A DNA stretch of 64,000 nt, from positions 3,093-67,092 of the forward strand of contig JAHBMJ010001975.1 of the NCBI GenBank assembly GCA_018398765.1, read 5' to 3'. The translations under genes were made by a program, and so were the position numbers. Position 1 is the stretch's first letter. Each line of letters starts with the position of its first letter. The notes under the pieces were generated by a model. That model did no database searches. It was not told where the DNA came from and saw nothing but the letters and a program-made list of their open reading frames with translations. Shown here piece by piece: positions 1 to 11,925 of the stretch. The DNA is from Chromera velia. Its lineage: Eukaryota > Sar > Chromeraceae.

Positions 1-122
1 GGGGGGGGGGGGAGGGAGAGCTTCTTGTGTGAGAGGGAGGATGTATGCCGCCTGTCCTGTTTTGCTGTAAATTTTCGGAAGGTCCCTTTGTCGCTTACTC
101 GCGTCACTTTCTGTAGTGAAGC

Positions 123-157
<35 letters not shown>

Positions 158-234
158 GTGTGCCTGTGAATGACTCTATGTATGGCAAAGATGAAAAGAG
201 TTTGCTGCCTGACCGTGTGGCCTTCTCTTTGCAG
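1..234 (+). other. Intron (3' part) of the gene at 235-1876
   Basis: This is non-coding sequence upstream of a good 3' splice site (TTCTCTTTGCAG ending at 234). It contains a G homopolymer at the window edge and a CT microsatellite at about 127-156. The 5' exons of the gene lie outside the window. Confidence 0.6.
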
Positions 235-1876
235 CACTGAAGAACCTGTCCCCCCTCTACTGGTTGAAACGTGGCAACTGCCCCGCGTTCACGTGGTTGA
301 TGGCGAGGGGGGGGGAGTTTTTCGAAGACGCAGAGACGGGGTCTCTGATTCTCAACCAGCAGGTCGCCGAGGTGGTGTCGTCTCGTGCCTTTGACCTTCG
401 AGGGACTGTGCGATTTTTCTTTGCGGGGGCGTGGAACATGGGGGCGCCATTGGAGTTGGGGGACGTGAGAAGGAAGTACGACAATGAGGTGATAGGGAAT
501 CTGAGGTTCATGGGGGGATTTGGGCATTGGGAGGACAAAGTGAAGTTCCACATGAAGGGGCTGAAGGATTTCTTCGAGTGGGCAGACATGGCGGAAATCG
601 GGCAGAAGGTGGTGGATGAACTCAGGAAAGCAGCAGGTCAGGGGGCGGGGAAGTGAAGTGCAAGCAACGAAAGGATGATGTTGAGGTGTTTTAGCTTGCT
701 TACTCACTATCCGAAAACGATTTAAAGGTGATGGAGATGTATCATCGAGCAGAAAGCAGAGTGCAGTGCAGTGATGAGTGACAGGTTTTGCAGGGAGGCA
801 CTCGAGGTGATCGTTCTTGTCTGCTTGTAGTCAGGAGCCATGGAGACACGAAAGACGGTTGTGTAGACGCTGTGCACAGGCACGATTCCCTCCGCCTTTG
901 TTTTTGCAGTTGCTCTGACCCTGCATCAATCTCGGAACAATCTCCAAACGAATGAACGGATGGATATGCGCATCTGTGTATGTATGTATGTTAAGGTGTT
1001 GCCTACTTGGTGCTTGCAGAGGCCTATCACATTCCTGGAGGATCCCGGATGGTTGCAGAAGCATGGAGGGGTACGGAGTTGGATGGGGTGGCGACGCGCG
1101 TGTGGGGGCCGCCTCAAGTGCAAGTCTCTGTCGGTATGCAGGGGGGGGCACAGGGGGCGGCAGCTCCTCAGGTCGTGTCCGGCACGCAGCAGGCAGTACA
1201 CCCTCAAATCCAGGCGGGGGGGCAGGGCGTTGCGCCTCCTCCTGTTGACACTCAGCAGACAGAGGCGGGTGCAGAGGAAGAGATGGCGGCGGCAATGTGG
1301 GCCCTCACAGGTCCGCAGGGGGGGGCTCCGCATGTGCCCGTCAATACGCAGGGGGGGGCTCCGCATGTGCCCGTCAATACGCAGGGGGGGGCTCCGCATG
1401 TGCATGTTGCGACGGACGGTGGACTCCCGCATGTGCATGTCGCCACACAGGGGGGGGTCCCTCCTCCTGCCTCCGTCACGGTCCAGGGCGCCCCCCCTCA
1501 CGCCTCTCACATCGTGCAAGCCGCACCCCTTCCTGCAGGCCATGTAGGTGGGCAGAACGGGGGCGCGCCTCCCGATCCTGCGGCGGCGGCAGCAGCAGCA
1601 GCAGCTGTCCCCGCCGGTGTGTACAGCGGAGTGCCTCCAGTGGCGGTCCCTCCGGCGGTTGTGGGGACCTGGGGTGCGGCGCCGCCGCAGCCTGAGTGGA
1701 TGTACGGGCCGCATGGGCACTACGGTGTGGGGTGGATGCACGGCCCTCCTGGGTGGGTGCTGGGGCCGCATGGGTGGGTGTGCGTGGACCCGCAGTGGGG
1801 GTATGGTGCATGGGTGCCTGGACAGGGGGGGCACGGGGGGGCATCTGGGCAGGGACAGGGGAATGGACAGGGGTAG
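235..1876 (+). CDS. 3' end of an unrecognised protein gene with a Gly/Pro/His/Trp-rich tail (partial)
   Basis: Two exons are proposed, 235-636 and 1020-1876 (stop TAG at 1874). The first exon enters from an intron, so the N-terminus is missing. Both exons meet at phase 1: G of 636 plus AG of 1020 gives GAG, so the helix-like end of exon one (VVDELRKAA) continues as EAYHIPGG. The first exon encodes about 134 mixed residues that I do not recognise as a family. The second is low complexity: an 11-residue repeat (TQGGAPHVPVN type, about 1315-1460), an Ala run, and then a Trp/Tyr/Gly region with recurring GPHG. An alternative is that the first exon reads on to a stop at 656 and the second exon is a separate gene. 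The splice model is preferred because of the phase match and the GTCAGG donor, a donor type common in this window. No function is assigned. Confidence 0.6.
1316..1460 (+). repeat. 33-base coding tandem repeat
   Basis: The unit CAGGGGGGGGCTCCGCATGT followed by GCCCGTCAATACG recurs about three times and then decays. It encodes the TQGGAPHVPVN units of the upstream gene's tail. The period is a multiple of three, so copy-number change keeps the frame. Confidence 0.85.
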
Positions 1877-4800
1877 ATCGGAGGATTGATTGGATTCGAG
1901 AGGTGAGATGGAATTCAGGAGGTATACGGAAGGAAGGAAGGATGTGATGTGGGGAATGAAGAGGCTGGAGGAGGAGAGAGTGCATGAGAAACGATGTTGG
2001 CACACGCACGAAGGGGAAGAGACCTGGTGGTGCATGGGCTCTATCTCACATGCATCTTCTTCTTCTTCTTTGGATTCTCACTTACTTCCCAGAATCATGC
2101 ATTTTTTTTTTATGAGGTGTGCTTAGAGGGAGGGGGGGTTCCGAGGGGGGCTGTGACATGGGGGGGGGGAATGTTCTTCGAATAATTAAAGCCTGGTTGA
2201 CGTTTTCCCTTTCTTCTCCTTGTAGCTGTCTGTCCTCGTTCTTCCTGAGGGCTGTACCTACCGTCTTTCACCAGAAATGGGGAGAGGAGCCGTCGAGTCT
2301 TTCTTGACAGACAGCAGGGTGCCAGAAAACCTGAAAGCAATCAGGCATGTGAATACACACACATACACACGCGCGCGCACACACACACGTACACACAGAT
2401 ACACACACGTACACACACGGGGGGGTGCGCGCGCACCCACACACGCAGATAGAGAGACAGAAAGAGAGAAAATTTTCTCCATAATTCCTCTCCCGGCGAT
2501 CTTCTGCCGTCACTTCTTTCTGTCTTCTTCTCTGCGTGTCTCCCTCCCTTCTCTTCTCTCAATCACTTACTCAATCAGGCGTTCACGTATTCAGGCGTGC
2601 CTGTTTGCCCCCCTTGAATCTCGCTCGCTTCCTTTTTTTCGCTGATCTCTTCTACACGTGAGGCTTCGGGTCCATGCAAGGGATCCTTAATTAAGGCGAT
2701 TGAGATCCAAAATGTGACGCTCCACCTCGGCAATGCCGTTCTCGCCGTTCAATTTATTGGGATGAGAGCTCACACAGGCTGCCAAGCATCGTGATTCACT
2801 GGGAGCATCGATCTCTGGCATGTGGATGGCAGTGTCACATCATGCATAAAAACAGAACAGCGCAAGCAGAGAATTGATCGACTGCTCATCGGCTGACAGT
2901 GCTTCAACTTGTCTAACTCATTTACAGGTGGAAAGAGGCCAGCAGCGCTAACAAGAAGGTACCCGGGAAGGTACAGACACTATATAAACCCTCTGGTTAA
3001 CCCTGATTGACCTAGTGATTAATTAAAAAAAAAAAGATTAGCAATGATTTAGCATATACTGTGAAGGTAATTTAACTTAGAATTCACCAGCATTTTGGTT
3101 ACGACACCTAGTACGACACTTTAGCTTCCATCGAACTGAGGTATCAACTGCGATGTTATTCTTTCAAATTTTATTTTTCTACACAGTTTCAATAAGATAC
3201 ATCATCTTATAATTAAATTAAATTAATAACTGATTTAATCATAACTGCTAATATATAAATACTGTACCCAACGGATGTGTCTGGGAGCTCGGAAGGGGAG
3301 TCCGACGGCAATGGAACGATATAGACTCGGTCTGGGTGGGGGCTGTCATAGGCTGTCATTCGGACAAATACACCTGCGATATAACAGGATAGGACGTCCT
3401 GAAGGAAGACGCAAGCGGAACACATGCTCACTAATATGCTGTAGCACAGTCGCAGAAGTGTACAGTGGGGCAAGTTTGATGCGCAGATGATCGGGGTGAT
3501 GATACAAGATGGACGATCTAATAGGGAAGGGAGACGTCTCGGCAGAGGGATGACGGGAGGTCTGAAAGAGGTCACGTAGGGCGTCAATGGGAGGACTGGG
3601 CAGTTGGGCACCCTAGCATCGCTCGAATAGGCTCTTGTGAGTGGACCCTCGAGGCTGACGATTATATTTGGCTGTCGCAAGGGAAGCAAACTCCTTCCAA
3701 TACGAATCATTAAGACCATAATTTCTCAAAATGCCCTGCAAGATCGTCAGCTATCGTCAGCCACTCACGATGGGACCGCTCGGTTTTACTGAGAGAGTGG
3801 TGGCTACCCATAGGGGTCAAAAAGTTTGTGGCTTCCCGTTCAGCTAACCACTCACACTAATCGCCTTAAAATTTCAGGCCATGATCAGTCATGACCTCAG
3901 GGGTGAAGTCACCCTTCAGACTGCGAGACCAATCATAGGCAACACGACTTGTGGTGGAATCTTTGGTTTCGACTACCTCTTGAGCAAGCTAATCATCATG
4001 CTGATCTTGGATGTGCAAAGAGTACCCCCCCTTCAACCCCATCACAAGGTCACAGCATACTCGCTACCCGGGGAGATCGACCTTCAAAAAGCCCCGGCGG
4101 GTGCCGTCTTCCCCATGTCTTGGCTTCACATACGTACATGTACCCCCCCGGATGTATGGGAGCAGGGCGTGTTGAACGGTACGGCGGGAAATGCTGCTAT
4201 GTCCGGGAAGAAGGTCAGAAAGGGATGCACGGAGGGAACGCCAAGTGGCTTCGATACCTGCGTGTCCTAACCATTCGTGATGTGCACGGATGAGTTCATC
4301 AACAATGGCTTTGATGGAGATGGGAGGGAGGTCCAGGACCAGAAAGAAGATTTGGGCTGCTGCGGGCTGCTGAGAAGGAGGCTAATTGGAGGTTGCAGAA
4401 CTGTCATAAGATAATAAAATATGGGGAGAGACAGCAGATTCTCTCAAATGGGTTCTAACAACATGAGACGTGGTGCGATTTCTTCGGTAATTTTTTCTTT
4501 TTCTAGGACTTTGCTTCGACGGAATATATCCCCTTTCCTCAAGACGCCATTCCACGGGCGTCTAGTAAATTATATACTGTAAATATATATGTCAGCTGCA
4601 AGTGATTTGATGTAATTTGATGATCGAGGGTTTTGTTATGCATGCCGCGTCCCCATATATGAGGGGCAGATTTAGCCTAGTTTGTCCGAAGGTTCCGCTT
4701 TTTTCTGTTGGTCAATTCTAGGAGCAAGCTTATTGATCACTTTCAATGCGCAGCTTGTGACTTGTGGCTTCAACAGCATGATAGAAAAACGAAAGAGGGA

Positions 4801-5297
4801 TATCAAAGTTAGCGCGAAACCTTGATAAATCAATGATAATCTCTTTCTCCCTTGGCAAAGGCTTGTCTTGTCTTGTCTTGGCAGACTTTCGTCCACCACG
4901 GGGCTACCCTTTGTTAAGTCAATTAATGATCGATTCAGTGTGGGCGCCGCGGGGCCCGCGGGCCGCGGCGGGTCGATCCGCGGCCGCGATCGATGTAATA
5001 ATTGTGAGGGCAAGATACACGGAGGATCAAAATGCCACAGTTTGTAGCAGTTCCTTCTGAGTCAATGAACATCACATTGATCAGCGCTCTGACTGATTCT
5101 GGCTGTCCTCTGCTGGCGTCACTTTGATCCGTTGTGGAGCTGCTGACCTTCGTCAAGGACGAGACAGAAACGAGCAGTCTCCAAGAAAAGCTCCGTACGT
5201 TCAGTCTGCCCGTCTCCTCTCATCTCAGTGGAGATCTAGATCGAACCGTTCTCGCGGCTTGACCAATACACTCAGAATTCTCAGAGAGACTCCAAAG
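1877..5297. other. Intergenic region
   Basis: I see no supportable gene here. The region holds a CA-rich microsatellite (2354-2420), an AT-rich stretch (about 2990-3260) and a GC-rich patch at 4941-4994 that is listed separately. The short open frames have no splice-consistent partners and no recognisable domain. Confidence 0.6.
4941..4994. promoter_or_regulatory. GC/CpG-rich patch upstream of the FG-GAP gene
   Basis: Almost pure G and C with CCGCGG and CGGCCG palindromes inside otherwise balanced sequence, ending about 300 bases before the ATG at 5298. ATGCATGCC occurs further upstream at about 4638. Similar patches precede four other gene starts in this window, so a core-promoter or nucleosome-free role is inferred. 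Confidence 0.45.
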
Positions 5298-8200
5298 ATG
5301 CGATCTCTCGTGTTCCTGGCCGCTCTGTCGGCGTGCCTCTCCCTGGTGGTGAAGGTGTCAGGGTCTGATGAAGAAGACACAGGAAAGGTCAGCAGCCAAA
5401 AAAAGTAACCCACCTGCCTGTCTTTGGACGGGGCCGATTTGCGTTCTTCTCTGGATCCATGAATTTCTGTCTTCACAGATTCTGCTAATTCTTTTCCCTC
5501 GCTTCGACAAGCAAGCGTCTGTTCACGAACCCACCTTGTGTTTCAACCATACCTCTGTCCGTCCTTCCTGTGTACATCTCCTCGCTTCAGCATCCAGTCT
5601 GCCGTCCTTGCGAACATTTGCAGGCACCAAAATTTGAGCTGCCGGATTTCGACAAGATGTTCGGGGGCCTGAAGGACGCGTTCAACATGGACGATGGCGA
5701 CGGGGGCAACAAGTTCGCGAACCTCTTCGGAGACCTCTCGGAGTTCCAGAAGGTGTTCGAGAAGGGGGAGGGGGATGGGAAGGGAATCAAGGGACTTGAC
5801 CTCTCCAAACTTTTCGATGGCCTCAAGGACAAAAACAAAACGGCCGAGAAAGGAAAAAAGAAGGGTCAGCCAGTCAGTCGCTCGTCCTTTTGGGAACACA
5901 TGCTGCACAGTGCGCTGGCGTTTGTGGAGGTCAAATTTGGTTTCTTCTCAATGATCTCGGGGGAATATGTGGGAGATTTGAGCCTCCCTCTCAGGCTTCT
6001 TGCAATCGATTTTTGAGTTTCTGTAGGTTCGGTGCTTTCTGACCAGCGTCACCCATCCCCCCCCCCCCCCNCCCCCTCTCTCTGTGTCTGTCTGTGTCGT
6101 GTCCTCTGTGGTTGCAGATGTGGAGATGTTGGGGGAGTGTCCGGTCGAAAACAACGGAAATTTTGGGGGTGCTCCCTGTCGCACAGATGAGGGCGAGAAG
6201 ATCTGCAAATGCCCCCAGGAGACGTCCTTCTGTGCGAGTCCCTTCTCGAAAGTGAACAGTAACAGGAACTCGTGTGTGCTCCGTGCGGGAGAGTCGTGCA
6301 TCTTTGGGGGGCCCTCAGGGGAAAAGAACGAGAAGGTCTGTCTGTCTCTTGTTTTCTTACTCACGTTTTTTCCTTCTTTCCCCCCCTTTCTACTTCACCT
6401 GACTGGTTTTCACGAATTATTTTGTCGGGGGCTCCCTGCGCTGGGTTTCCTCTTCCTCTTTCAGTTCCTCTGATCCTGATTTCCTTCTTCCTCTTTTCAT
6501 TCATACTTCCTGCCTTCATCTCTCCTGCATTCTTCCATGATCTCTTCTTTATTTTTGCTTTGCTTACCATTATTACTTGGTTTCTTCTTACGTTTCTCTT
6601 CCTTCCGTTCTGGATCTTTTCGATGATCTTTTTGATGATGGGTGCCTTCCTTCACTCATGCACCGCGCGGATGTAGAGGGGGAAGGGCGAGTGCCCGGTC
6701 CGTTCCCGACACCATTCCCGAGTCCCTTTCTTTCTCCTCTCTTTCACTCCCTCCTCACATCTCTCTAGTATTGGAAGGAGACTTAGTGCACCGATTCAAA
6801 ATAAAATGTCTCTCCATGGTTTCTGCCTCCGAGTACGTGTGCCTGTCCACCAGTACGATTTCACATCTACTCAAGCATACAGACAGTGCATATCGCGTCC
6901 CGCACCCTCGTTTCTTCTTTTCCTTTGAGCATGAATTTCTTGATTTGCGGGATGGGCCGAGGCAGTTGAGTTCGTTTGGAATAAATGACTTGCGAGGCTT
7001 TGATCAGAAAACTCAATGGATCCGTGTCGGCTGGATGCAGCTGTGTGCTTCCGATTTTTGCCCGGAGAACAACGGGCGACTTTGCAAGCAGGGGGAGTAC
7101 AGGACGGCGTGCGGGTCTGTTGCTGACTGCAGCGACAAGGACGGTCCCGTCGATTGCGGCATAGACGGGGTGTGTTGCATCCCCGTAAGCAAAACGTGTG
7201 ATGCAAGTAAAGGATCCAGTGCAAGCCGCAACTGTTGTGGCAACAAACAGCCGGGGAATTCTCAGATCAATTGCGTCACGCCTGCGGAAAACCAAACCCC
7301 CGATGCTTCAGGAATCTGCTCTGACTGCAGAGAGACAAGCGAGAACTGTCTCCGCACGTCAGAGTGCTGTCAGTTTCTCGATCGGAAGCGACCTGAGGGC
7401 TCTGTGTGCATTGGAGAAGAAACGGGCACAGGGGTGAGAGGGAAATGTGGTAGTTGCCTGTCTCTAGGGTTTAAGGGTTGTTCACCGGGTTCACTGGAAA
7501 CCGATTGCTGCAAAAACCCTAACGACCCTGAGCAGGGGTTGAAGTGTAAGGGGGCTCCGCAGGCGTGTTGCATTGGTATGCAGGATACTTGCAGTCCCCC
7601 TGGAGAACAGGGGGGATGTTGTCCTGGTACGAAATGCAAGCAAGGTACAGAGAGGGCTAAATGTAAGTCTCTCGGCCAAGATCGCCGGCGCTTGTCCGGG
7701 AGTGGGCCCGTGGGTGTGGAAGCAGCAGCTTCTGCAGGTGGTTTGTTTGACTTTGGCGTTCCTCTGACCCTGCAGAACAGAACGAACCCCCACGGGTCGG
7801 GGGCAAAGAGAGAGGCCCTAGGGAGGGCAAAGGAGAAGAGAGAGAGGAAGGGACTCAGGAGAGTTCCTCTGAAGGCCGCCTGGCTGGACCACTACTTCGG
7901 ATATTCTTTGGCCTTCTCGGATGACTGTTCTCTCCTCGCAGGTCGGTCGGGGAATTAGAATGATTTCAGAGGAATGAAAATGAGAAGAAGAAAAAAAGCT
8001 CCAGCACTGCAGTGTGTCATTTTGCGCTTATCTGGTTCGGATGTCCTGATCAATTCGTTTCGTCTGTCTGTTTGCCTGCGTGCCTGTGGGAGACTGCGTG
8101 ATCCTTTCAGACTCCCACCATTGAGTGTGTGTGTGTGTGCGTGTGTTTTGTGTGTGTGTCAAGATCTTTCCGTGGGTGTGTGCTGCTCTTTTCGAAGATG

Positions 8201-9519
8201 AACCGGAAGGAAGGAAGAAAGAAAGAAAGAACCAAAGAGAGAGAGAGAAAGCAAAAAAAAAAGAGAAGAAAGGGAACGCTTCCTCTTCGCACGTTTCTGT
8301 ACACGCAAGATTTCCTGCCTGCCTGTCTGTCTGTGTGGGGTAGGATATTCGATTTGATTCCTCTCAGGTTGAGCAGTTGTCCCCACTCCGGTCTACTAGT
8401 GTCGATTTTTGTGTCTGGCCCTGTAGCTTACTTCTTTCGCCCCCGTTTCGCATGTGCCCCTTTCTTTCGGCTCCTTCGCGTGTTCTCCTTCTCTTTCTCG
8501 ACGAACGAGGGAGAATCAGGGGCAACTTGCGCATCCCTTGTGTGAGCACGGGCACACCGTCTGGACCATGCACACGATTCAATCTCATTAATTCCCTCGC
8601 TGTTTCTTTCTCTCTTGCAGTCGGAGAGCCCGGCACAGACGAGCAGCAAGGTGCCGTCTCCGTCTACCGTCTCAGCAACATTGAGGGCCAACCTTCTGAA
8701 CAGGAGGGGGGGGAGTCCAACCCCGCCCCCCAGCTCTCCTTCACCTTCGCGATGCCCCCGAAGCGCCGTCTCGTCACCCGCCCAGACCCCCCCCTCGCGG
8801 GCTCCCGTCTCTCCTGGACCGCCAATCCCTCCACCGACAGGGTCTCTCTGTCCACCGACAGATTCTTCTTTTCCAATGCCGTCTCTGACGCGGACGGGGA
8901 AGAGAACCCAGACCCCGAAGAGGAGAAGGAAGAGGAGACGCAGCCGCATATTGAAGTGCATCACGAGACTGTGACTGTCGATCTGGCACCCCCCCGACGC
9001 AGATTCCGTCCTGTCTCCAGAGACAGGGGGGGCAAAGCTCTGTTCGGCACTGCCGTCTCGCAGTGCTCTGTCCCTATCAGTCCGGACTCCGATGAGTATG
9101 TTCACTTCCTCGCCGTCAGTGCTCCCGGTTCGTGGCATGGGAATGTATACATCTATGCACTCACCCAGGCCGAGACGGGGGGTAGCGTGACGGGGCGAGT
9201 GGGGGACGACTTGAAGTTTGGGTTTGGGTATGAGATGGTGCAGGAATTGGTCTCTCAGGGGGGAAAGGGGCCCTTCGATTTCCTGCAGAGGTTGACGCTC
9301 CGGGACGCCGGGGGGTTCGGAGAGGCCCGGTTGGGCCAGACGGTTCAATTTGAAACCAGAGAGACAGAGGAGAGGGAGACGGTGTTGAGGACAACAGAGC
9401 AGAGGGAGGGGGCACAGGCCTACCGGTTCCGAATGGACACAGCAGATGAGCATCAGTGGCCCCCCTTCGTTCGTATGGGCACTCGAGGGGAGGAGAGCAG
9501 CAGTGTGTTGGTGGCGTGA
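5298..9519 (+). CDS. Secreted Cys-rich protein with FG-GAP beta-propeller repeats
   Basis: Exons are 5298-5387, 5624-5864, 6118-6335, 7041-7941 and 8621-9519 (782 aa). All four junctions keep phase (0,1,0,1). Residues 1-22 form a signal peptide (MRSLVFLAALSACLSLVVKV). Residues about 30-110 are acidic and lysine-rich. Residues about 115-375 are a cysteine-rich region with many CC doublets and no recognised family. FG-GAP motifs follow. The junction of exons 4 and 5 rebuilds a clear one: DHYFGYSLAFSDD, then LLAVGEPGTDEQQGAVSVYR. A second, FLAVSAPGSWHGNVYIYAL, lies near 9100. FG-GAP repeats are known from integrin alpha chains, where they form extracellular propellers that bind ligands, often with Ca2+. 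Fewer than seven repeats are visible, so the propeller may be partial or divergent. All four donors begin GTC. The exon 4 acceptor (7040) has a weak pyrimidine tract and is the least certain junction. A secreted or cell-surface location is inferred; the ligand is unknown. Confidence 0.85.
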
Positions 9520-10190
9520 GAATGGGGTGGATGGATGTGTGCGATTGCAGAGGCCTTGTTGTATAGCGTTTAATTCCTTTGTGGGAGGGAGGGGGGGCAA
9601 AGCAGAGAGCTAAAGATGATAACCCCGCCACGTCCATTCCATGACACCCCGTCTTGAACAGAATCGGAAATTGTTGCTGCCCTCGAGGATATCCATCGGT
9701 TTACACTCCGTTTTCCGTCTGAACTACCGTCTTTTGTATCGAGAGCTGCAAAGTCGCTGCTGCCGAATGTGACGACAGCTTCGCCCTGACAGGACGTTCA
9801 TGCGATGAAGTAGAGCATCTCTTCTGACTATGATGAGACGCTGAGACTGTGTCTGCTCTCACTCAGCTATCCCCACGGAACCGTGCAGTAGACCTGACAC
9901 GCTGAGGGGTGGAGCTTGCATCGATTCCGCTTTGGATTTGCCGTAGCTCTGCATGATTGCCTGAATTGGCCTCAATCAGAGTGTCTCTGACTGTATCCGT
10001 GTGACCCGCAAGGGAGGCGGTGATCATTTGTTTCTCAGTCTCACCTAGTCTGATGTGGTAAGGCCTTGCAACCAGTCCGAGCTGGGGGAGATGCATTTGA
10101 GGTCTGTTCCTAGCACGTCCGCCTTACTTTTGTCCTTCCATCCCTCTACGCAACACTGCAACACTTCTGGCTACATTGCAACACTCTAGG
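9520..10190. other. Intergenic region
   Basis: This is the 3' flank of the FG-GAP gene. I see no gene, RNA or clear repeat in it. Confidence 0.5.
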
Positions 10191-10194
10191 TTCT

Positions 10195-10500
10195 ACTCGA
10201 TTAGTCTTTTGCGGTTCAGTCGTCCATGAGGATAAGTGCACTGCTGAATCCCCCCTCTCCCCCTTCACCGGAGTGGCCTCGCGTGCCCCTGATGCACGCA
10301 CTCGCTGCCCGTAGGTGGGCAACTTGCAGCCGAGCTCGAATTCGGCCACACACCTTCCCATACCTCTGCCCCCACTTCTCGCTTAACAGAACCGCCAGCC
10401 TGCACAAGAATGTGTTGGCTTCCTTGTGTAGTGTGCCATCGACCAGGCTCAGGCTCACTAGTGGGATGAAGTCGTATCCCCTGTCCCCAGATGCCCCTGC
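10195..10500 (-). pseudogene. C-terminal fragment of a non-LTR-type reverse transcriptase (minus strand)
   Basis: Read on the minus strand, the segment gives a frame with FIPLVSLSLVDGTLHKEA, then a stretch with LSEKWGQRYGKVCG, then RARLQVAHLRAASACIRGTR. From memory, this order (PLV..DG..hkEA, then a conserved Arg-rich helix ending RGTR or RGSR) resembles the region downstream of the RT palm in retroelement proteins of algae and other protists. No palm motif is present nearby, so this is a fragment only. The assignment rests on pattern memory and a BLASTP search could overturn it. Confidence 0.45.
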
Positions 10501-10559
10501 GTGCTTCGTTGTCTTCTCTTGAGTTTGGGAAGAGAGGACGGCGGTCCAGGGCTAGAGTC

Positions 10560-11552
10560 CGAGGGCGTTATCGCTGGTATTCATTTTTTTATCTTGAATT
10601 GTTTGACAGCCACGTCACGTCGTACACTAGGCCCTGCAAGTATTTTATTTTTTTTCGTTAGATCTAAGTATTTATTTAAAGTATAATCAAATAACATCAA
10701 TAGGATAGGATAGGATTAATGTCTGGAGGATTGGCCTCCTGCCCCAATGCCGAGCGCTCGACGTGCGGCGTCCAGGAAAAGCGCATACACGCGTCAGACC
10801 TTCCTGGCCAGCCTGCACAGGCCAAAAAGACCTGTGCCGCAAACTGTTTACGTGATAATCAATTAATTACTATCAATCGCATGCGAAAGACTGTAATCAA
10901 TCAACTTTCATTGACGATGCTGCGGCCCGCCAATCGACCTGGCGGATCGAGCTCAAACAGGCTTCAAATGGAGGCATCTCAAAAAGCTACTGCTATAAAA
11001 TTTAATGAAATTACTAGTAATTTGGGCGAGCACTTGGGCTACTTGATTCATAACTTGAATTTGATTGATTGATTGATTGATTGATATGTTCTGCCCTAGG
11101 GCCTTCCCGCTATGTCTATCTGTCGCCAGAGCTAGCAGGGATTTGTAACTATAGAAAGCTAGATCACACTCTGGTGCACAGAGAAAAAATATAGACAACT
11201 TAATTTATTAAGTTCTTTTTTGCTTTACCCGAAACCACTGTACTTTGCATGAGAGTGGTACAATTGTTTCAAATGTTTTAAGAAAACCGGGATAAAAATA
11301 AAACTATATAAAATTTTTAATTAGATTTTTTTTAAAGAGATTTTTTATAACTTTTTCTTTCTTAAATTTCTTTTCGTATGCATGGAATGTCGGTGTATAG
11401 GAACTTGAATACAGTGCAATAAAGTATTATCCGGTCTACACTTATGTATTGCATGATAGCCTAGATAATGGCTTTACAAGTTAGTAGTCCGTAGGCTTAC
11501 AGATAGTTACAGACCAACCAATAAAAAGAATCTAGACAAAAATAATGATAAT
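10560..11552. other. Intergenic, AT-rich, with TTGA and GGATA microsatellite patches
   Basis: It contains short TAGGA (about 10700) and TTGA (11060-11084) runs that could be retroelement tails, followed by AT-rich sequence (11200-11450). No coding sequence is supported. Confidence 0.5.
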
Positions 11553-11873
11553 AGTGAAATTTGACATGATGCATGCATGGCGTCAGTATGTGTGCATGTC
11601 CGGCCGTGTCAGGCATATAAAGGTATCGCACGCCGTATGAGAGTAATTCGCGCATTTCGCGTGCATGAATAATTCTGTTCATACTTCCATGTATGCAGAA
11701 ATCCATACAGAGTAAATTCAATTAATACAAAGACCAAAAGTTGAGCCAAACAGAGGCATGAATGCAAATAGCCTGAGTGAACTGATCCATGAAGTCTCAC
11801 TCTATCTGACGGAGCCAATAACCTTCTGACAATAAAGGGGTGTGCCAAGGGACACAGTCCCTATATTTCTATT
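11553..11873 (+). repeat. 5' LTR of the gag-only element
   Basis: Nearly identical by eye to 13697-14025, with about a dozen substitutions and a short indel near the 3' end (11840s versus 13980s). The divergence suggests an insertion that is not very recent. Confidence 0.75.
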
Positions 11874-11925
11874 GGTGACGCCAGCGAGAGTCAGATGAAC
11901 AACAGTTGATTGAGTAGAAACTGAA

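Noticed and set aside
926-2035. 369-codon minus-strand frame opposite the gene-1 tail
   Set aside because: It is Arg/Pro/Ser-rich and exists because the plus-strand GC-rich repeats lack stops on the complement. The plus strand has a splice-consistent frame.
2277-2645. Possible small gene starting MGRGAVESFLTDS
   Set aside because: The frame soon runs into CA/CG microsatellite and no downstream exon could be joined with confidence.
3213-4293. Open frames of 110-170 codons on both strands in the first intergenic region
   Set aside because: No recognisable domains, no conserved splice structure, and mutually overlapping frames consistent with chance.
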